From contig NZ_BMSF01000012.1 in NCBI RefSeq assembly GCF_014649015.1, forward strand, positions 124,001 to 188,000: a stretch of 64,000 bases of DNA, written 5' to 3'. Shown piece by piece: positions 19,089 to 27,391 of the stretch. Below the pieces are notes generated by a model. The model saw nothing but the letters and a program-made list of their open reading frames with translations, had not been told where the DNA came from and ran no database searches. Source of the stretch: Streptomyces narbonensis (GTDB lineage Bacteria > Actinomycetota > Actinomycetes > Streptomycetales > Streptomycetaceae). A program made the position numbers and the translations under genes. The first letter of the stretch is position 1. Each line of letters opens with the position of its first letter.

Positions 19089-19898
19089 ATGGAGATCATC
19101 GACTGCGTCACCAGGGTCGCCCGCCCCATCCACGACTTCGGGGACGAGTTCATGTCCGATGCCGCGACCGCGGCCGTGGGCCTGCGTGCCGGCTTCCCTC
19201 CTGGGCGCGCCTTCTACTGCCGCGGCCGGTTCGGGGTGCTCGGCGAGGCGCCGGAGGAGGTGGTGCGGTCCGTCCAGGGGTTCCTCGGGCCCGGTCTGGT
19301 CACCGAGGGCTGGCGTGCGGGGCGCGCCGTGATGCCGGCGGCGGAGGCGGCCGCCTGGTACGCGCTCGCCGTCCGGCAGTGGGGGCGCGCCCACATCCCC
19401 GCCGAGGTCGACGTGGAGCGCTTCGGCCACCTGGCGCGCCGCCTGATCGAGGCCGCGGACGGCGACGCGCTGCCCCTGTTCGCCGGCTGGCGCGCTCAGT
19501 CCTGCCCAGAGGACGACGCGGTCGGCGCGGCCATGCAGCGCCTACACGTCCTGCGGGAACACCGCGGCGCGTGCCACCTGGCGGCCGTACGCCTCTGCGG
19601 ACTGAGCGCGCGGTCGGCCATGGTCGTCAACCTCGGCGTGGAACAGGCTGTCCACTACGGCTGGGACCAGCCGGACCCCGCCGCCGCGCACGAGGTTCCG
19701 CTGTGGCGACGGGCCGAACGGCTCACCGACGAACTGCAGGCACCCCTCTACGCGGTGCTGACCGACCGGGAACGCGCCGAGTTCGCCCGGCTCGTCGACG
19801 AACTGACCTCCTCACCCCTCCCCCAGCGGCCTCCGGTCGTGATGCCGGCTCATTCGCCAGCCGCCGGCGTCAGGGAGACGTCCCAGAACTCGGCGTAA
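19089..19898 (+). CDS. SCO6745/SalK-like family protein
   Basis: A 269-aa helical protein resembling the SCO6745 (SalK-like) family: YCRGRFGVLGEAPEEVV near residue 40, FLGPGLV..GWRAG, LHVLREHRGACHLAAVRLCGLSA in the middle, and GVEQAVHYGW near residue 185. The biochemical role of the family is unknown; members look like degenerate winged-helix proteins. The ATG at 19089 is used; the preceding frame upstream is not conserved in style. The last 49 bp overlap the convergent ABC transporter gene. The divergent LysR gene suggests inducible expression. Confidence 0.75.
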   Translation: MEIIDCVTRVARPIHDFGDEFMSDAATAAVGLRAGFPPGRAFYCRGRFGVLGEAPEEVVRSVQGFLGPGLVTEGWRAGRAVMPAAEAAAWYALAVRQWGRAHIPAEVDVERFGHLARRLIEAADGDALPLFAGWRAQSCPEDDAVGAAMQRLHVLREHRGACHLAAVRLCGLSARSAMVVNLGVEQAVHYGWDQPDPAAAHEVPLWRRAERLTDELQAPLYAVLTDRERAEFARLVDELTSSPLPQRPPVVMPAHSPAAGVRETSQNSA

Positions 19899-21565
19899 CG
19901 TCCGCCCTGGCTCAGCAGTGTGTCGTGGCTGCCTTCCTCCACGATCCGGCCGCCGTCCAGGAAGACGACGCGGTCGGCACGCCGGACGGTCCGCATCCGG
20001 TGCGCGACCATCACGACCGTCCGGCCCGCCATGAGTCGCTCGATGCCCTCGTGGACGGCCGCCTCGTTCACCGGGTCGAGCGCGGAGGTCACTTCGTCCA
20101 GCAGCACGACGGGCGCGTCCTTCAGCAGGGCGCGCGCGATCGAGACGCGCTGGCGTTCGCCGCCCGACAGCCGGGCGCCGCCCTCGCCGACGTGTGCCGA
20201 CCATCCGCCGGGCAGCCGCTCGATCACCTCGTCCAGCCGCGCCGCCGTCGCCGCCGCCCGCACGTCGGCCTCGTCGGCGTCGGGGCGGCCGAGACGGACG
20301 TTCTCCTCGATCGTGCCGTCGAAGAGACGGACGTCCTGGAAGACGATGGCGAACCGCCCCATCAGGTCGTCGGGGTCGATCGCGCGGACGTCCACTCCTC
20401 CCAGGCGCACCGCACCCCCGTCCACGTCGTGGAACCGCGCCGCCAGCTGCAGCAGGGTGCTCTTGCCGGAACCCGACGGCCCGACGACGGCCAGCCGCTG
20501 CCCTTGCGGAACGGACAACGACAAGCCGTCGATGACGGTGCGGCCGCCGCGCCGGAAGGTGACGGACTCGAACTCCAGGTCATGGAGCACCGGTTGGACC
20601 GGGTCGGCCGGCACCGGCAGTGGCTCGGTACGCAGCACCTCGTCGAGTCGCGTCAGTTCGTAGCGCGCGCCGCGGAGCCGGCCGCCGATGTCCGACAGGG
20701 ACAGCAGGGGATCCGCGCAGCGGGCGGCCAGCACCAGGAGGGCCAGGAGCTCGGCCGCGCCGATGTTCCCGCCGAGCGCCAGGTAGGTGCCGAGGGCCAG
20801 CAGGACGGTGAACATCGCCTGCACCGCGAGCGCCAGACCCACCACGCCGGGCAGCGCCGACAGCGCGGTGCGGCGGGAGGCGCGCCGGACGTCACGCAGC
20901 GAGTCGTCGAGCATCCGGAAGCGTTCGGCGGTCCGGCCGCCGGCCCGCAGCACCGGCTGCGCCTGGAGGTATTCGATGACTCGTCCGGTGGCCTCGTGGT
21001 CGCGTTCGTGGCGCTCCCGGTCCGTGGCGGCCATGGAGCGGCCCGCCCGCATCTGGATCGCCGCCACGATCGGCACGGCGGCCGACGCGGCAAGGCCCAT
21101 CTGCCAGTTGAAGGCCGACATGACGGCGACGATCGTCAGAGGGGTCACGCAGGCGGAGATGAACGGCGCCAGGAGGTGCGCGATCACGGCCATGGCCTGC
21201 AGGACGCCGCGGCTCGCCAGGGCGGAAACCTCCCCGAGGCGACCGCCTTCGTACCAGCCGATGGGCAACCGGGCCAGATGGTCACCGAGACGGTGGTACG
21301 TGCCGCGCAGCAGCGTGGAACCGGCCAGGAATCCGGAACGGTCGCTGACGTAGCGCAGCAGCGCGTAGCCGGCGACGGCGCCGCCGAACGCGTACAGCCA
21401 GGGCCAGGCGTCCCCGGGCGTGCTTCCGAACAGCGCCCGCAGCACGGGGACCAGCAGGGCGTAGGACAGGCCCTCGACGAGGGCGGTCGCCGTCATCAGG
21501 GCCACGGTGCGGCGCACCGGCCCGGCGTACTCGTGCCCGAGCACGCGCAGCAGCATGCGGATCAT
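19850..21565 (-). CDS. ABC half-transporter (fused membrane and ATPase domains), second subunit
   Basis: A 571-aa type I exporter-fold half-transporter: six-helix membrane domain (about residues 1-310) followed by an ATPase with Walker A VGPSGSGKST, signature RLSGGERQRVS and Walker B VVLLDEVTSALD. Its ATG overlaps the preceding half-transporter stop (ATGA), so the two form a heterodimer. Pairs of this type include drug exporters and also YbtPQ/IrtAB-like siderophore importers; the sequence alone does not decide. With a metallophore locus about 14 kb away, metal-chelate transport is worth testing. The divergent TetR favours efflux of a toxic ligand. Confidence 0.9.
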   Translation of the reverse strand: MIRMLLRVLGHEYAGPVRRTVALMTATALVEGLSYALLVPVLRALFGSTPGDAWPWLYAFGGAVAGYALLRYVSDRSGFLAGSTLLRGTYHRLGDHLARLPIGWYEGGRLGEVSALASRGVLQAMAVIAHLLAPFISACVTPLTIVAVMSAFNWQMGLAASAAVPIVAAIQMRAGRSMAATDRERHERDHEATGRVIEYLQAQPVLRAGGRTAERFRMLDDSLRDVRRASRRTALSALPGVVGLALAVQAMFTVLLALGTYLALGGNIGAAELLALLVLAARCADPLLSLSDIGGRLRGARYELTRLDEVLRTEPLPVPADPVQPVLHDLEFESVTFRRGGRTVIDGLSLSVPQGQRLAVVGPSGSGKSTLLQLAARFHDVDGGAVRLGGVDVRAIDPDDLMGRFAIVFQDVRLFDGTIEENVRLGRPDADEADVRAAATAARLDEVIERLPGGWSAHVGEGGARLSGGERQRVSIARALLKDAPVVLLDEVTSALDPVNEAAVHEGIERLMAGRTVVMVAHRMRTVRRADRVVFLDGGRIVEEGSHDTLLSQGGRYAEFWDVSLTPAAGE

Positions 21566-23385
21566 CGGGACCGGCCTCCTCGCGGTACGCCTCCGTGGGC
21601 GCCGGACCGATCGGCGGTGGCCGATCGCTGGGCTTGCCAGAACGCGGCGAACTCACCCTCGCGCGCCAGCAGTTCGGCCGGGCTGCCGCGCTCGACGACC
21701 GAACCTCCGTCCAGCATCACGACGGTGTCGGCCTCGGCGATGGTCTCCAGGCGGTGGGCGATGACCAGAGTCGTCCTGGTCCCCTCCAGCGTCGCCAGTG
21801 CGCGGCGCACCGCCTGCTCCGTCTGCGGGTCGACGAAGGCGGTCGCCTCGTCGAGGACGAGGACGGGCGCGTCGGCGAGCAGGGCGCGGGCGAGGGAGAT
21901 CCGCTGCGCCTCGCCCCCCGAGAGGCCGGCGTCCTCGCCGATCACCGACGCGTATCCGCGGGGGAGTTGGAGGATCCGATCGTGGATGTGCGCCAGTCGG
22001 GCGGCGCGTACGACGTCGTCGAAGTCGGCGTGCGGGACCGCGAGGGCGATGTTGTCCGCGACCGACGTGCGCAGCAGCCGGACGTCCTGGAAGACGAAGG
22101 AGACCTTCCGGTGGAGCTCCCGGCTGTCGATCTCGCGGAGATCGACGCCGCCGAGGGTCACCGAACCGTGCGTCGGGTCGAAGAACCGCGGCAACAGCCG
22201 TACCAGCGTGGACTTTCCGCTGCCCGAGGGCCCGACCAGTGCGGTGACCGTCCCCGGTTCGAGGACGAGGTCGATCCCGCGCAGCACCTCGTGGCCGGCT
22301 TCGTAGCCGAAGCGGACGTCACGCAGTTCCACCCGGTGTCCCTGGGGTGCGGTGGGGTGTGCGGGCTCCGGCAGGGGCTGCACGGCGAGCACCTCCCGGA
22401 TCCTGCCGACCGCGCGACGGGCGGCCTGCATGTCGTCGAAGCCGTGACCCAGCGCAGCCACGGGGGCGGTCAGGCCCAGTCCGAGCAGCAGGAAGGGCAG
22501 CAGGTCGGCCGCGGGCAGATCGCCGGCGCCGATGCGTGCCGCACCTCCGGTCAGGACGACCAGCAGCACGAACGGCGGTGACAGTGCCACCTGCATCGCT
22601 GCGGCGATCCCGGCGAGCCCGCGCACCATCCGGAGGAAGCTGCCGACGAAGTCGTCGACGGCCGTGAGGAACGCGCGGTGGGCGCGCTCGCCTCCGCCGA
22701 ACGCCTTGACCACCGAGATGCCGAGCACGAACTCGACGACCGAGCTCGCGATCCGCCCCATGCCGGCGTCGAACTCCTCCTGCTCGCGCAGCCGGGTCGG
22801 GGTCATCATCAGGGGGACCAGGGCCATCGCGAGGACCACCGGTATCAGCGTGATCAGCGTCATGCGCCAGTCGACGGCGAACAGGTAGACCAGCGACGCC
22901 AGCGGCACCACGAAGGCGGAGACGAGCTCGCCGGGGGTGTGGGCGATGAACGGGTGCACCGCGCTGACGTCCTCCCCCACCACCTTCGCCAGCTCGCCGG
23001 TCCGGCGCCGCGAGAACCAGCCGACCGGCACGCGCCCCAGGTGCGCGGCGAGCCGCCGACGCAGTGTCAGTTGCACCTGGCTGTCGAGGAGATGTCCGAC
23101 CCCCGACGAGGCGGAGGTGAACGCCAGCCGGACCAGCATGCCCACGGCACCGACGATCACGGCGGCCCAGACGTGCTCGCGATCTGCCGGCCCGGGCGCC
23201 GACAGGGCCCGGCCCACCTCGACGACCGCGAGCAACGGCAGCAGTCCCGCGAGGGCGCCGACGACTTGGAGGATCACCACGGCGGCGAAGCGCGGGAGGA
23301 ACGGACGCGGCACCTCGGCGTCACGGGTCTCGTCCGACCCGTCCTCAACACCCTTTCCAGGGCGGTCTCTTAACTTTGCGAACAT
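21562..23385 (-). CDS. ABC half-transporter, first subunit, with TTA codon
   Basis: A 607-aa half-transporter with membrane domain (about residues 30-340) and ATPase domain carrying Walker A VGPSGSGKST, signature AGLSGGEAQRIS and Walker B VLVLDEATAFVD. Codon 5 is TTA (23373-23371), the rare leucine codon read only by the bldA tRNA in Streptomyces, so translation may be developmentally gated. The ATG lies in the centre of a 22-bp near-palindrome (23374-23395) that is probably the operator of the divergent TetR. The start is firm because this is the first ATG, with the membrane domain in the expected place. It is coupled to the second subunit by ATGA overlap. Confidence 0.9.
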   Translation of the reverse strand: MFAKLRDRPGKGVEDGSDETRDAEVPRPFLPRFAAVVILQVVGALAGLLPLLAVVEVGRALSAPGPADREHVWAAVIVGAVGMLVRLAFTSASSGVGHLLDSQVQLTLRRRLAAHLGRVPVGWFSRRRTGELAKVVGEDVSAVHPFIAHTPGELVSAFVVPLASLVYLFAVDWRMTLITLIPVVLAMALVPLMMTPTRLREQEEFDAGMGRIASSVVEFVLGISVVKAFGGGERAHRAFLTAVDDFVGSFLRMVRGLAGIAAAMQVALSPPFVLLVVLTGGAARIGAGDLPAADLLPFLLLGLGLTAPVAALGHGFDDMQAARRAVGRIREVLAVQPLPEPAHPTAPQGHRVELRDVRFGYEAGHEVLRGIDLVLEPGTVTALVGPSGSGKSTLVRLLPRFFDPTHGSVTLGGVDLREIDSRELHRKVSFVFQDVRLLRTSVADNIALAVPHADFDDVVRAARLAHIHDRILQLPRGYASVIGEDAGLSGGEAQRISLARALLADAPVLVLDEATAFVDPQTEQAVRRALATLEGTRTTLVIAHRLETIAEADTVVMLDGGSVVERGSPAELLAREGEFAAFWQAQRSATADRSGAHGGVPRGGRSR

Positions 23386-23395
23386 GTTCCGAAAG
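23374..23395. promoter_or_regulatory. Palindromic operator over the ABC gene start codon
   Basis: The perfect 10-bp core GAACATGTTC is extended by matching ends CTTT and AAAG with two mismatched pairs between, giving 9 of 11 complementary pairs over 22 bp. The symmetry centre is inside the ATG of the ABC gene. It is most likely bound by the TetR encoded 80 bp away on the other strand. Confidence 0.7.
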
Positions 23396-23475
23396 TAGCA
23401 TGCGACAGCCCGCCCGAGCACGCGTTCCGAGCACCCGTTCACGGACGGAGGGACCGGGCACGGCATGATGGAGCG

Positions 23476-24159
23476 ATGTCCCGCACGCCCGCACCGCACG
23501 GTCGCACCGGCCGGCCGCCCCTGACCTCCCGTGCGCAGATCCTGGCGACGGCCCGTCGGCTCATCGACGAGGACGGCTGGGAGAAGCTGACGATCCGCCG
23601 CCTGGCGACCGAGGTGGGCGTCGGGGCGACGACCTTGTACCACCACATCCAGAGCAAGGACGATCTGCTGCTCCACCTGCTCAATCACCACATCGGGCAG
23701 ATCGAGCGCCCCCAGCCGCCCAGTGCCCCACGGGACCGGATCGTCACGGCCGCCACCGCGATGCGCGACGCCCTCACGGCCTGGCCATGGGCGGCGGATG
23801 TCCTCTCGGCCGACGGCTTCGTCGGCCTCCTCGACGAATCGGCGATGTGGATGGTCGAGGACGTCCTGGCCGGAGCCGCCGACCACGGATGCACCCCCGA
23901 CCAGAGCGTCGACGTCTTCCGCAGCATCTGGTACTTCACGGTCGGCGAGGTCCTCGTCCGCGCCCGCTCCGCCCGCCGCGAGTCCGAAGGCCACCCCTTC
24001 GCCTACCGCGACGACCTCGACCCCTCCCAGGTCCCCCACCTGGCCGCCATCGGCACCCGCTGGGCCGCACTCGCCGCCCGGGACATCTACCCCGAGGGCC
24101 TCGCCACTCTCGTCGACGCCCTCCTGACACGGGCCGACCCCCGCGAGGGCCGCCCCTGA
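23476..24159 (+). CDS. TetR-family regulator divergent from ABC transporter
   Basis: A 227-aa TetR protein. SRAQILATARRLIDEDGWEKLTIRRLATEVGVGATTLYHHIQSKDDLL (about residues 18-62) is a textbook TetR helix-turn-helix; the region beyond residue 80 is the helical ligand domain (TetR_C-like). It is transcribed away from the ABC operon with a 90-bp gap holding the palindromic operator, so it is the likely local repressor, with the transporter's substrate as inducer. Confidence 0.92.
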   Translation: MSRTPAPHGRTGRPPLTSRAQILATARRLIDEDGWEKLTIRRLATEVGVGATTLYHHIQSKDDLLLHLLNHHIGQIERPQPPSAPRDRIVTAATAMRDALTAWPWAADVLSADGFVGLLDESAMWMVEDVLAGAADHGCTPDQSVDVFRSIWYFTVGEVLVRARSARRESEGHPFAYRDDLDPSQVPHLAAIGTRWAALAARDIYPEGLATLVDALLTRADPREGRP

Positions 24160-24382
24160 GACCTGCCCGGCGCATCAAGATCGGGACAGAGGCGTACGCG
24201 CGCCGGGGACCGCCGGACAACCCGCTCCGCCTTCCGCGCAGCCGAAAGATGGGTGTCATCACGGATGGGCAGCGGCCTTCCACGGGCGGAGGGTGGAGGG
24301 CTCCATCGCCGTGCGGAGCGGATTCGGCCCGCGCGATGGTGACGGTGATGACCGCCCATCATCTTCGACCCGGGGGAGACCT

Positions 24383-24601
24383 GTGCATCTCGACGACAAG
24401 CCCGGCTCCACACGCGGCAGCTGGGCCACCAGTCGCTCGTACGACACCCCTCGGAACCCCGTCGGCCTCGCCCTCGTCCTGATCGTCGTCACCCTGCTCT
24501 GCGTCGGGACGATGCTGATCCTCGTCGCCAACAGGGCCGGACCGTTCGCACCCCCTCCCGCCGTCGGACACGACGCGCGCAGCGGCGGAGGCGCGCCATG
24601 A
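24383..24601 (+). CDS. Small single-pass membrane protein
   Basis: A 72-aa protein starting at GTG 24383 after GGGGGAGA. A short polar N-terminus precedes one strong membrane segment (GLALVLIVVTLLCVGTMLIL, about residues 30-50) and a Pro/Gly-rich tail. No family recognised. Its stop overlaps the ATG of a 44-codon ORF (ATGA), suggesting a two-gene unit. Confidence 0.6.
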   Translation: MHLDDKPGSTRGSWATSRSYDTPRNPVGLALVLIVVTLLCVGTMLILVANRAGPFAPPPAVGHDARSGGGAP

Positions 24602-24732
24602 GCGACCCGACCGGGCCGCCGTCACCCACGTCGCCGCGCCGGATGCGCGCCGCCGACGGACGGGACGAGGACGGACGGGACGAGGGCGACCGGGACGAGG
24701 GCGACCGGCACACCTTCCTCACGGTCGGCTGA
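24598..24732 (+). CDS. Small highly charged ORF coupled to the membrane protein
   Basis: A 44-codon ORF whose ATG overlaps the previous stop. The second half is a run of Asp/Gly/Arg/Glu repeats (DGRDEDGRDEGDRDEGDR) encoded by 9-bp units. No family recognised. Evidence is only the coupling and lack of an alternative explanation, so it may be non-functional. Confidence 0.4.
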   Translation: MSDPTGPPSPTSPRRMRAADGRDEDGRDEGDRDEGDRHTFLTVG

Positions 24733-24783
24733 GCACCGCCCCAGGCGGGGGCGGGCGGCCCGGACGGCCCGCGGCGCCCGCGC

Positions 24784-24812
24784 GAGGGCCGCGCCACGCG
24801 CCCGCGGCCCTC
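24784..24812. terminator. Hairpin between small ORF and MBL gene
   Basis: Ten-bp perfect arms GAGGGCCGCG and CGCGGCCCTC with a 9-base loop lie between two convergent genes, 10 bp from the MBL-fold gene stop. Confidence 0.65.
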
Positions 24813-24821
24813 AGGCGGGTG

Positions 24822-26021
24822 TCACCGCTCTCCCGCGAGGTCGAGGTCGTCGCTGCGCGTCTCTGTCGGGGTCTCGGCGAGCCGGGGGCGGCGCCAGGGG
24901 CGGGCGATCGGGGCGGACACCGAGCCCCACCAGGGGTCGCCGGGCAGCTTCCCCGCGGGCTCGAAGGGCTCGCCGGGGCGGGGGAACGCCACCGCCTGGC
25001 CGGCCTCCTCGGCCGCGTCCTTCGTCCACTCGCCCGGCTCCGCCCACGGGTGCGGGGCAAGGTTGAAGGTGCCCCAGTGGATCGGCAGCAGCACGCCGGA
25101 CGCCGCGCCGCCCTGGAGGTCCAGGTGGGCGCGTACGCCCTCCTCGGGAGTCATGTGGATGTCGGTCCAGAACTCCGAGTAGGCACCGATCTGGATCATC
25201 GTGGCGTCGAAGGGGCCGTGCGCGGCGCCGATGTCCTTGAAGCCGGAGAAGTAGCCGGTGTCCCCGCTGTGGAAGACCCGGTGCTCGGGGCCCTGGACGA
25301 CCCAGGAAGCCCAGAGCGTCATCTGGCGGTTGCGGATGCCGCGACCGCAGAAGTGGCGGGCCGGGGTGGCCGTGAGCCGCAGCGCGCCGACCTCGGTGGA
25401 CTCGTTCCAGTCCAGCTCCCGGAGACGCGAGGGGGCCACGCCCCAGCGCTCCAGGTGGGCGCCGACGCCGAGCGGCACCGCGAAGACGGTGTCCGTGGTG
25501 GCGAGCGCCTTGATCGTCGGCAGGTCGAGGTGGTCGTAGTGGTCGTGCGAGATCACGACGACGTCGACCGGGCCGAGCGCGGCGAGCGATGCGGGCACCG
25601 GGTGGAGCCGCTTGGGGCCGGCGAAGGGGAACGGCGAGCAGCGGTCTCCCCAGACGGGGTCGAACAGGACCCGGTGCCCGTCGATCTCGGCGAGGACGCC
25701 GGAGTGCCCCATCCAGGTGATGCGCAGCCCGGTGGCCGGGGCCTTGGCCAGGTCGGCGACGGTGGTGGGGTGGACGGGGATCGTGCCGGTGGGGGCTCGG
25801 CGCGCTCGTCCTTCCTTCTCGAAGTAGATCTTGGCGAACTCCAGGGTGGAGCCCGAGGGGCCTCGGCGGGCCGGTTCGGGGTTCTGGAAGATCCCGTCCG
25901 CGAAGTTCGGCGAGCGGCGGATACGGGCGAGGCGCTCGCCCGCGGGGTCCGCGCCGAAGGCCTCGGGGCGCAGCGCGCGCAGCCGGGCCCGTGGGGAACG
26001 GTCGGAGCCGGTACCGGTCAC
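24822..26021 (-). CDS. MBL-fold metallo-hydrolase (NAPE-PLD/UlaG-like)
   Basis: A 399-aa metallo-beta-lactamase-fold enzyme of the NAPE-hydrolysing phospholipase D-like group. The zinc motif is VVISHDHYDHLDLPTI (HxHxDH) near residue 160. Further metal ligands are TPARHF, the aspartate in HSGDTGYF and the late His in PIHWGTFNL. TWMGHSGVLAEIDGHRVLFDPVW is the typical N-terminal strand pair. The GTG at 26021 gives a longer N-terminus than in UlaG, as in NAPE-PLD relatives. No signal peptide is visible. It is divergent from the dehydrogenase gene, and they share a 121-bp promoter region with a palindrome. Confidence 0.88.
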   Translation of the reverse strand: MTGTGSDRSPRARLRALRPEAFGADPAGERLARIRRSPNFADGIFQNPEPARRGPSGSTLEFAKIYFEKEGRARRAPTGTIPVHPTTVADLAKAPATGLRITWMGHSGVLAEIDGHRVLFDPVWGDRCSPFPFAGPKRLHPVPASLAALGPVDVVVISHDHYDHLDLPTIKALATTDTVFAVPLGVGAHLERWGVAPSRLRELDWNESTEVGALRLTATPARHFCGRGIRNRQMTLWASWVVQGPEHRVFHSGDTGYFSGFKDIGAAHGPFDATMIQIGAYSEFWTDIHMTPEEGVRAHLDLQGGAASGVLLPIHWGTFNLAPHPWAEPGEWTKDAAEEAGQAVAFPRPGEPFEPAGKLPGDPWWGSVSAPIARPWRRPRLAETPTETRSDDLDLAGER

Positions 26022-26097
26022 TGGACCTCCTGATCTCTGAGGGGGGTCGTTCCATTATGGGCGGCCCGCGACCCGTACGGTCGGGGAGACCGGTCAT

Positions 26098-26115
26098 ACT
26101 GAACAGTTGTTCAGT
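26098..26115. promoter_or_regulatory. Palindromic operator upstream of dehydrogenase-TetR unit
   Basis: ACTGAACA-GT-TGTTCAGT: two perfect 8-bp arms with a 2-bp spacer, 28 bp upstream of the dehydrogenase ATG. Its form suits a TetR dimer; the TetR encoded by the next gene is the natural candidate. Confidence 0.65.
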
Positions 26116-26142
26116 AACAGCCCCGCACGAGGAGACCCCGCG

Positions 26143-27321
26143 ATGAGCCCCACCCCCCTCCTGTCCGTCGACTGGACCGACCACGTGACCGGCCGCCGGG
26201 GGCATCTGGTCGTCGACCGGCTGGTGCGCGGAGTGGCCAGCGGCGGCCTCCGGATGCGCGAGGGATGCACGGTGGACGAGGTCGCCGGGCTCGCCCGCGG
26301 CATGACCATGAAGGAGGCCCTGCACTACGACCCCGCCGCGCGGTACGTCCCGCTGGGCGGCGCCAAGGGCGGCATCGACTGCGACCCCCGCTCCCCCGAG
26401 GCGTACGGCGTCCTCGTGCGCTACCTGCGGGCCATGCGGCCGTACGTCGAGCGGTTCTGGACGACTGGGGAGGACCTGGGGCTGACCCAGGACCTGGTGG
26501 ACCGGGCCGCCGCCGAGGCCGGGCTCGTCTCCTCCGTGCAGGCCGTGTTCCCGCTCCTGGACGACGAGGCGGCGGCCCGGAAGCGGCTCGCCGACGCTTT
26601 CGCGATCGAGGTGGACGGCATCGGGCTCGACGCCCTGGTCGGCGGCCTCGGCGTGGCCGAGTCCGTGCTCGTCGCCCTCGACCGGGCCGGGCGGGAGCGC
26701 GCCGGGACCCGGGTGTCGGTGCAGGGACTCGGCACGATGGGCGGCGCGACCGCCCGGTTCCTGGCCCGGGCCGGGCTGCGCGTGGTGGCCGTCGCCGACG
26801 TCCGGGGCACGATCGTGAACCCCGACGGCCTGGACGTCGAGGCGCTCCTCGCCGCCCGCGACGGCCACGGCACGGTAGAGCGCACGGCACTGCGGCCCGG
26901 CGACCGGGAGGAGCCCCGCGACGCCTGGCTGGCCGTCGACGCGGAGGTCCTGGTCCCGGCAGCCGTCTCGTACGCGATCGACGCCGGGAACGAGGGACGC
27001 ATCACGGCCCGCTGGATCGCTGAGGCGGCCAACATGCCGGTCCTTCCGGAGGCCGAGGAGGCCCTCGCCGCGCGCGGAGTGACCGTGCTGCCCGACGTGG
27101 TCGTGAATTCGTGCACCAACGCCTGGTGGTGGTGGACACTCTTCGGTGACATCGAGGCAGACGCGGATCAGGCCTTCGACCGGGTACGCCGGTCCATGCG
27201 GGAGCTGGTGGGCGGCCTGCTCGACCGAGCCGAGGCGGACGGCACGAGCCCTCGCGCGGCGGCGCACGCGCTGGTCGCGGAGCGCCTTCCGGTGATCGCC
27301 GAGCGCTACGGCTGGTACTGA
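26143..27321 (+). CDS. Glu/Leu/Phe/Val dehydrogenase family protein
   Basis: A 392-aa amino-acid dehydrogenase. The catalytic lysine is in YVPLGGAKGGID (about residue 75), and the NAD-binding domain has VQGLGTMGGATARFLA (GxGxxG/A). VVNSCTNAWWWW-type text near residue 335 fits the C-terminal substrate domain. ATG 26143 follows CGAGGAGA. It presumably does reversible NAD(P)-dependent oxidative deamination; the amino-acid specificity cannot be fixed by eye. The TetR gene follows 70 bp downstream on the same strand. Confidence 0.88.
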   Translation: MSPTPLLSVDWTDHVTGRRGHLVVDRLVRGVASGGLRMREGCTVDEVAGLARGMTMKEALHYDPAARYVPLGGAKGGIDCDPRSPEAYGVLVRYLRAMRPYVERFWTTGEDLGLTQDLVDRAAAEAGLVSSVQAVFPLLDDEAAARKRLADAFAIEVDGIGLDALVGGLGVAESVLVALDRAGRERAGTRVSVQGLGTMGGATARFLARAGLRVVAVADVRGTIVNPDGLDVEALLAARDGHGTVERTALRPGDREEPRDAWLAVDAEVLVPAAVSYAIDAGNEGRITARWIAEAANMPVLPEAEEALAARGVTVLPDVVVNSCTNAWWWWTLFGDIEADADQAFDRVRRSMRELVGGLLDRAEADGTSPRAAAHALVAERLPVIAERYGWY

Positions 27322-27391
27322 GCGCCGGGCCGGCGCCCGACCCCGCCGTTGACGATCATGCTCTTGTCATGTGCTGTGTAGGCTGCTCCGC

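Noticed and set aside
18656..22306. A 1216-codon open frame on the plus strand
   Set aside because: It lies antisense to the LysR and ABC transporter genes, has no recognisable domain, and its composition is the usual result of high third-position GC.
19850..23385. ABC pair as a definite siderophore importer (YbtPQ/IrtAB-like)
   Set aside because: No siderophore-interacting domain or periplasmic partner is present, and drug-exporter pairs look alike by eye; left undecided.
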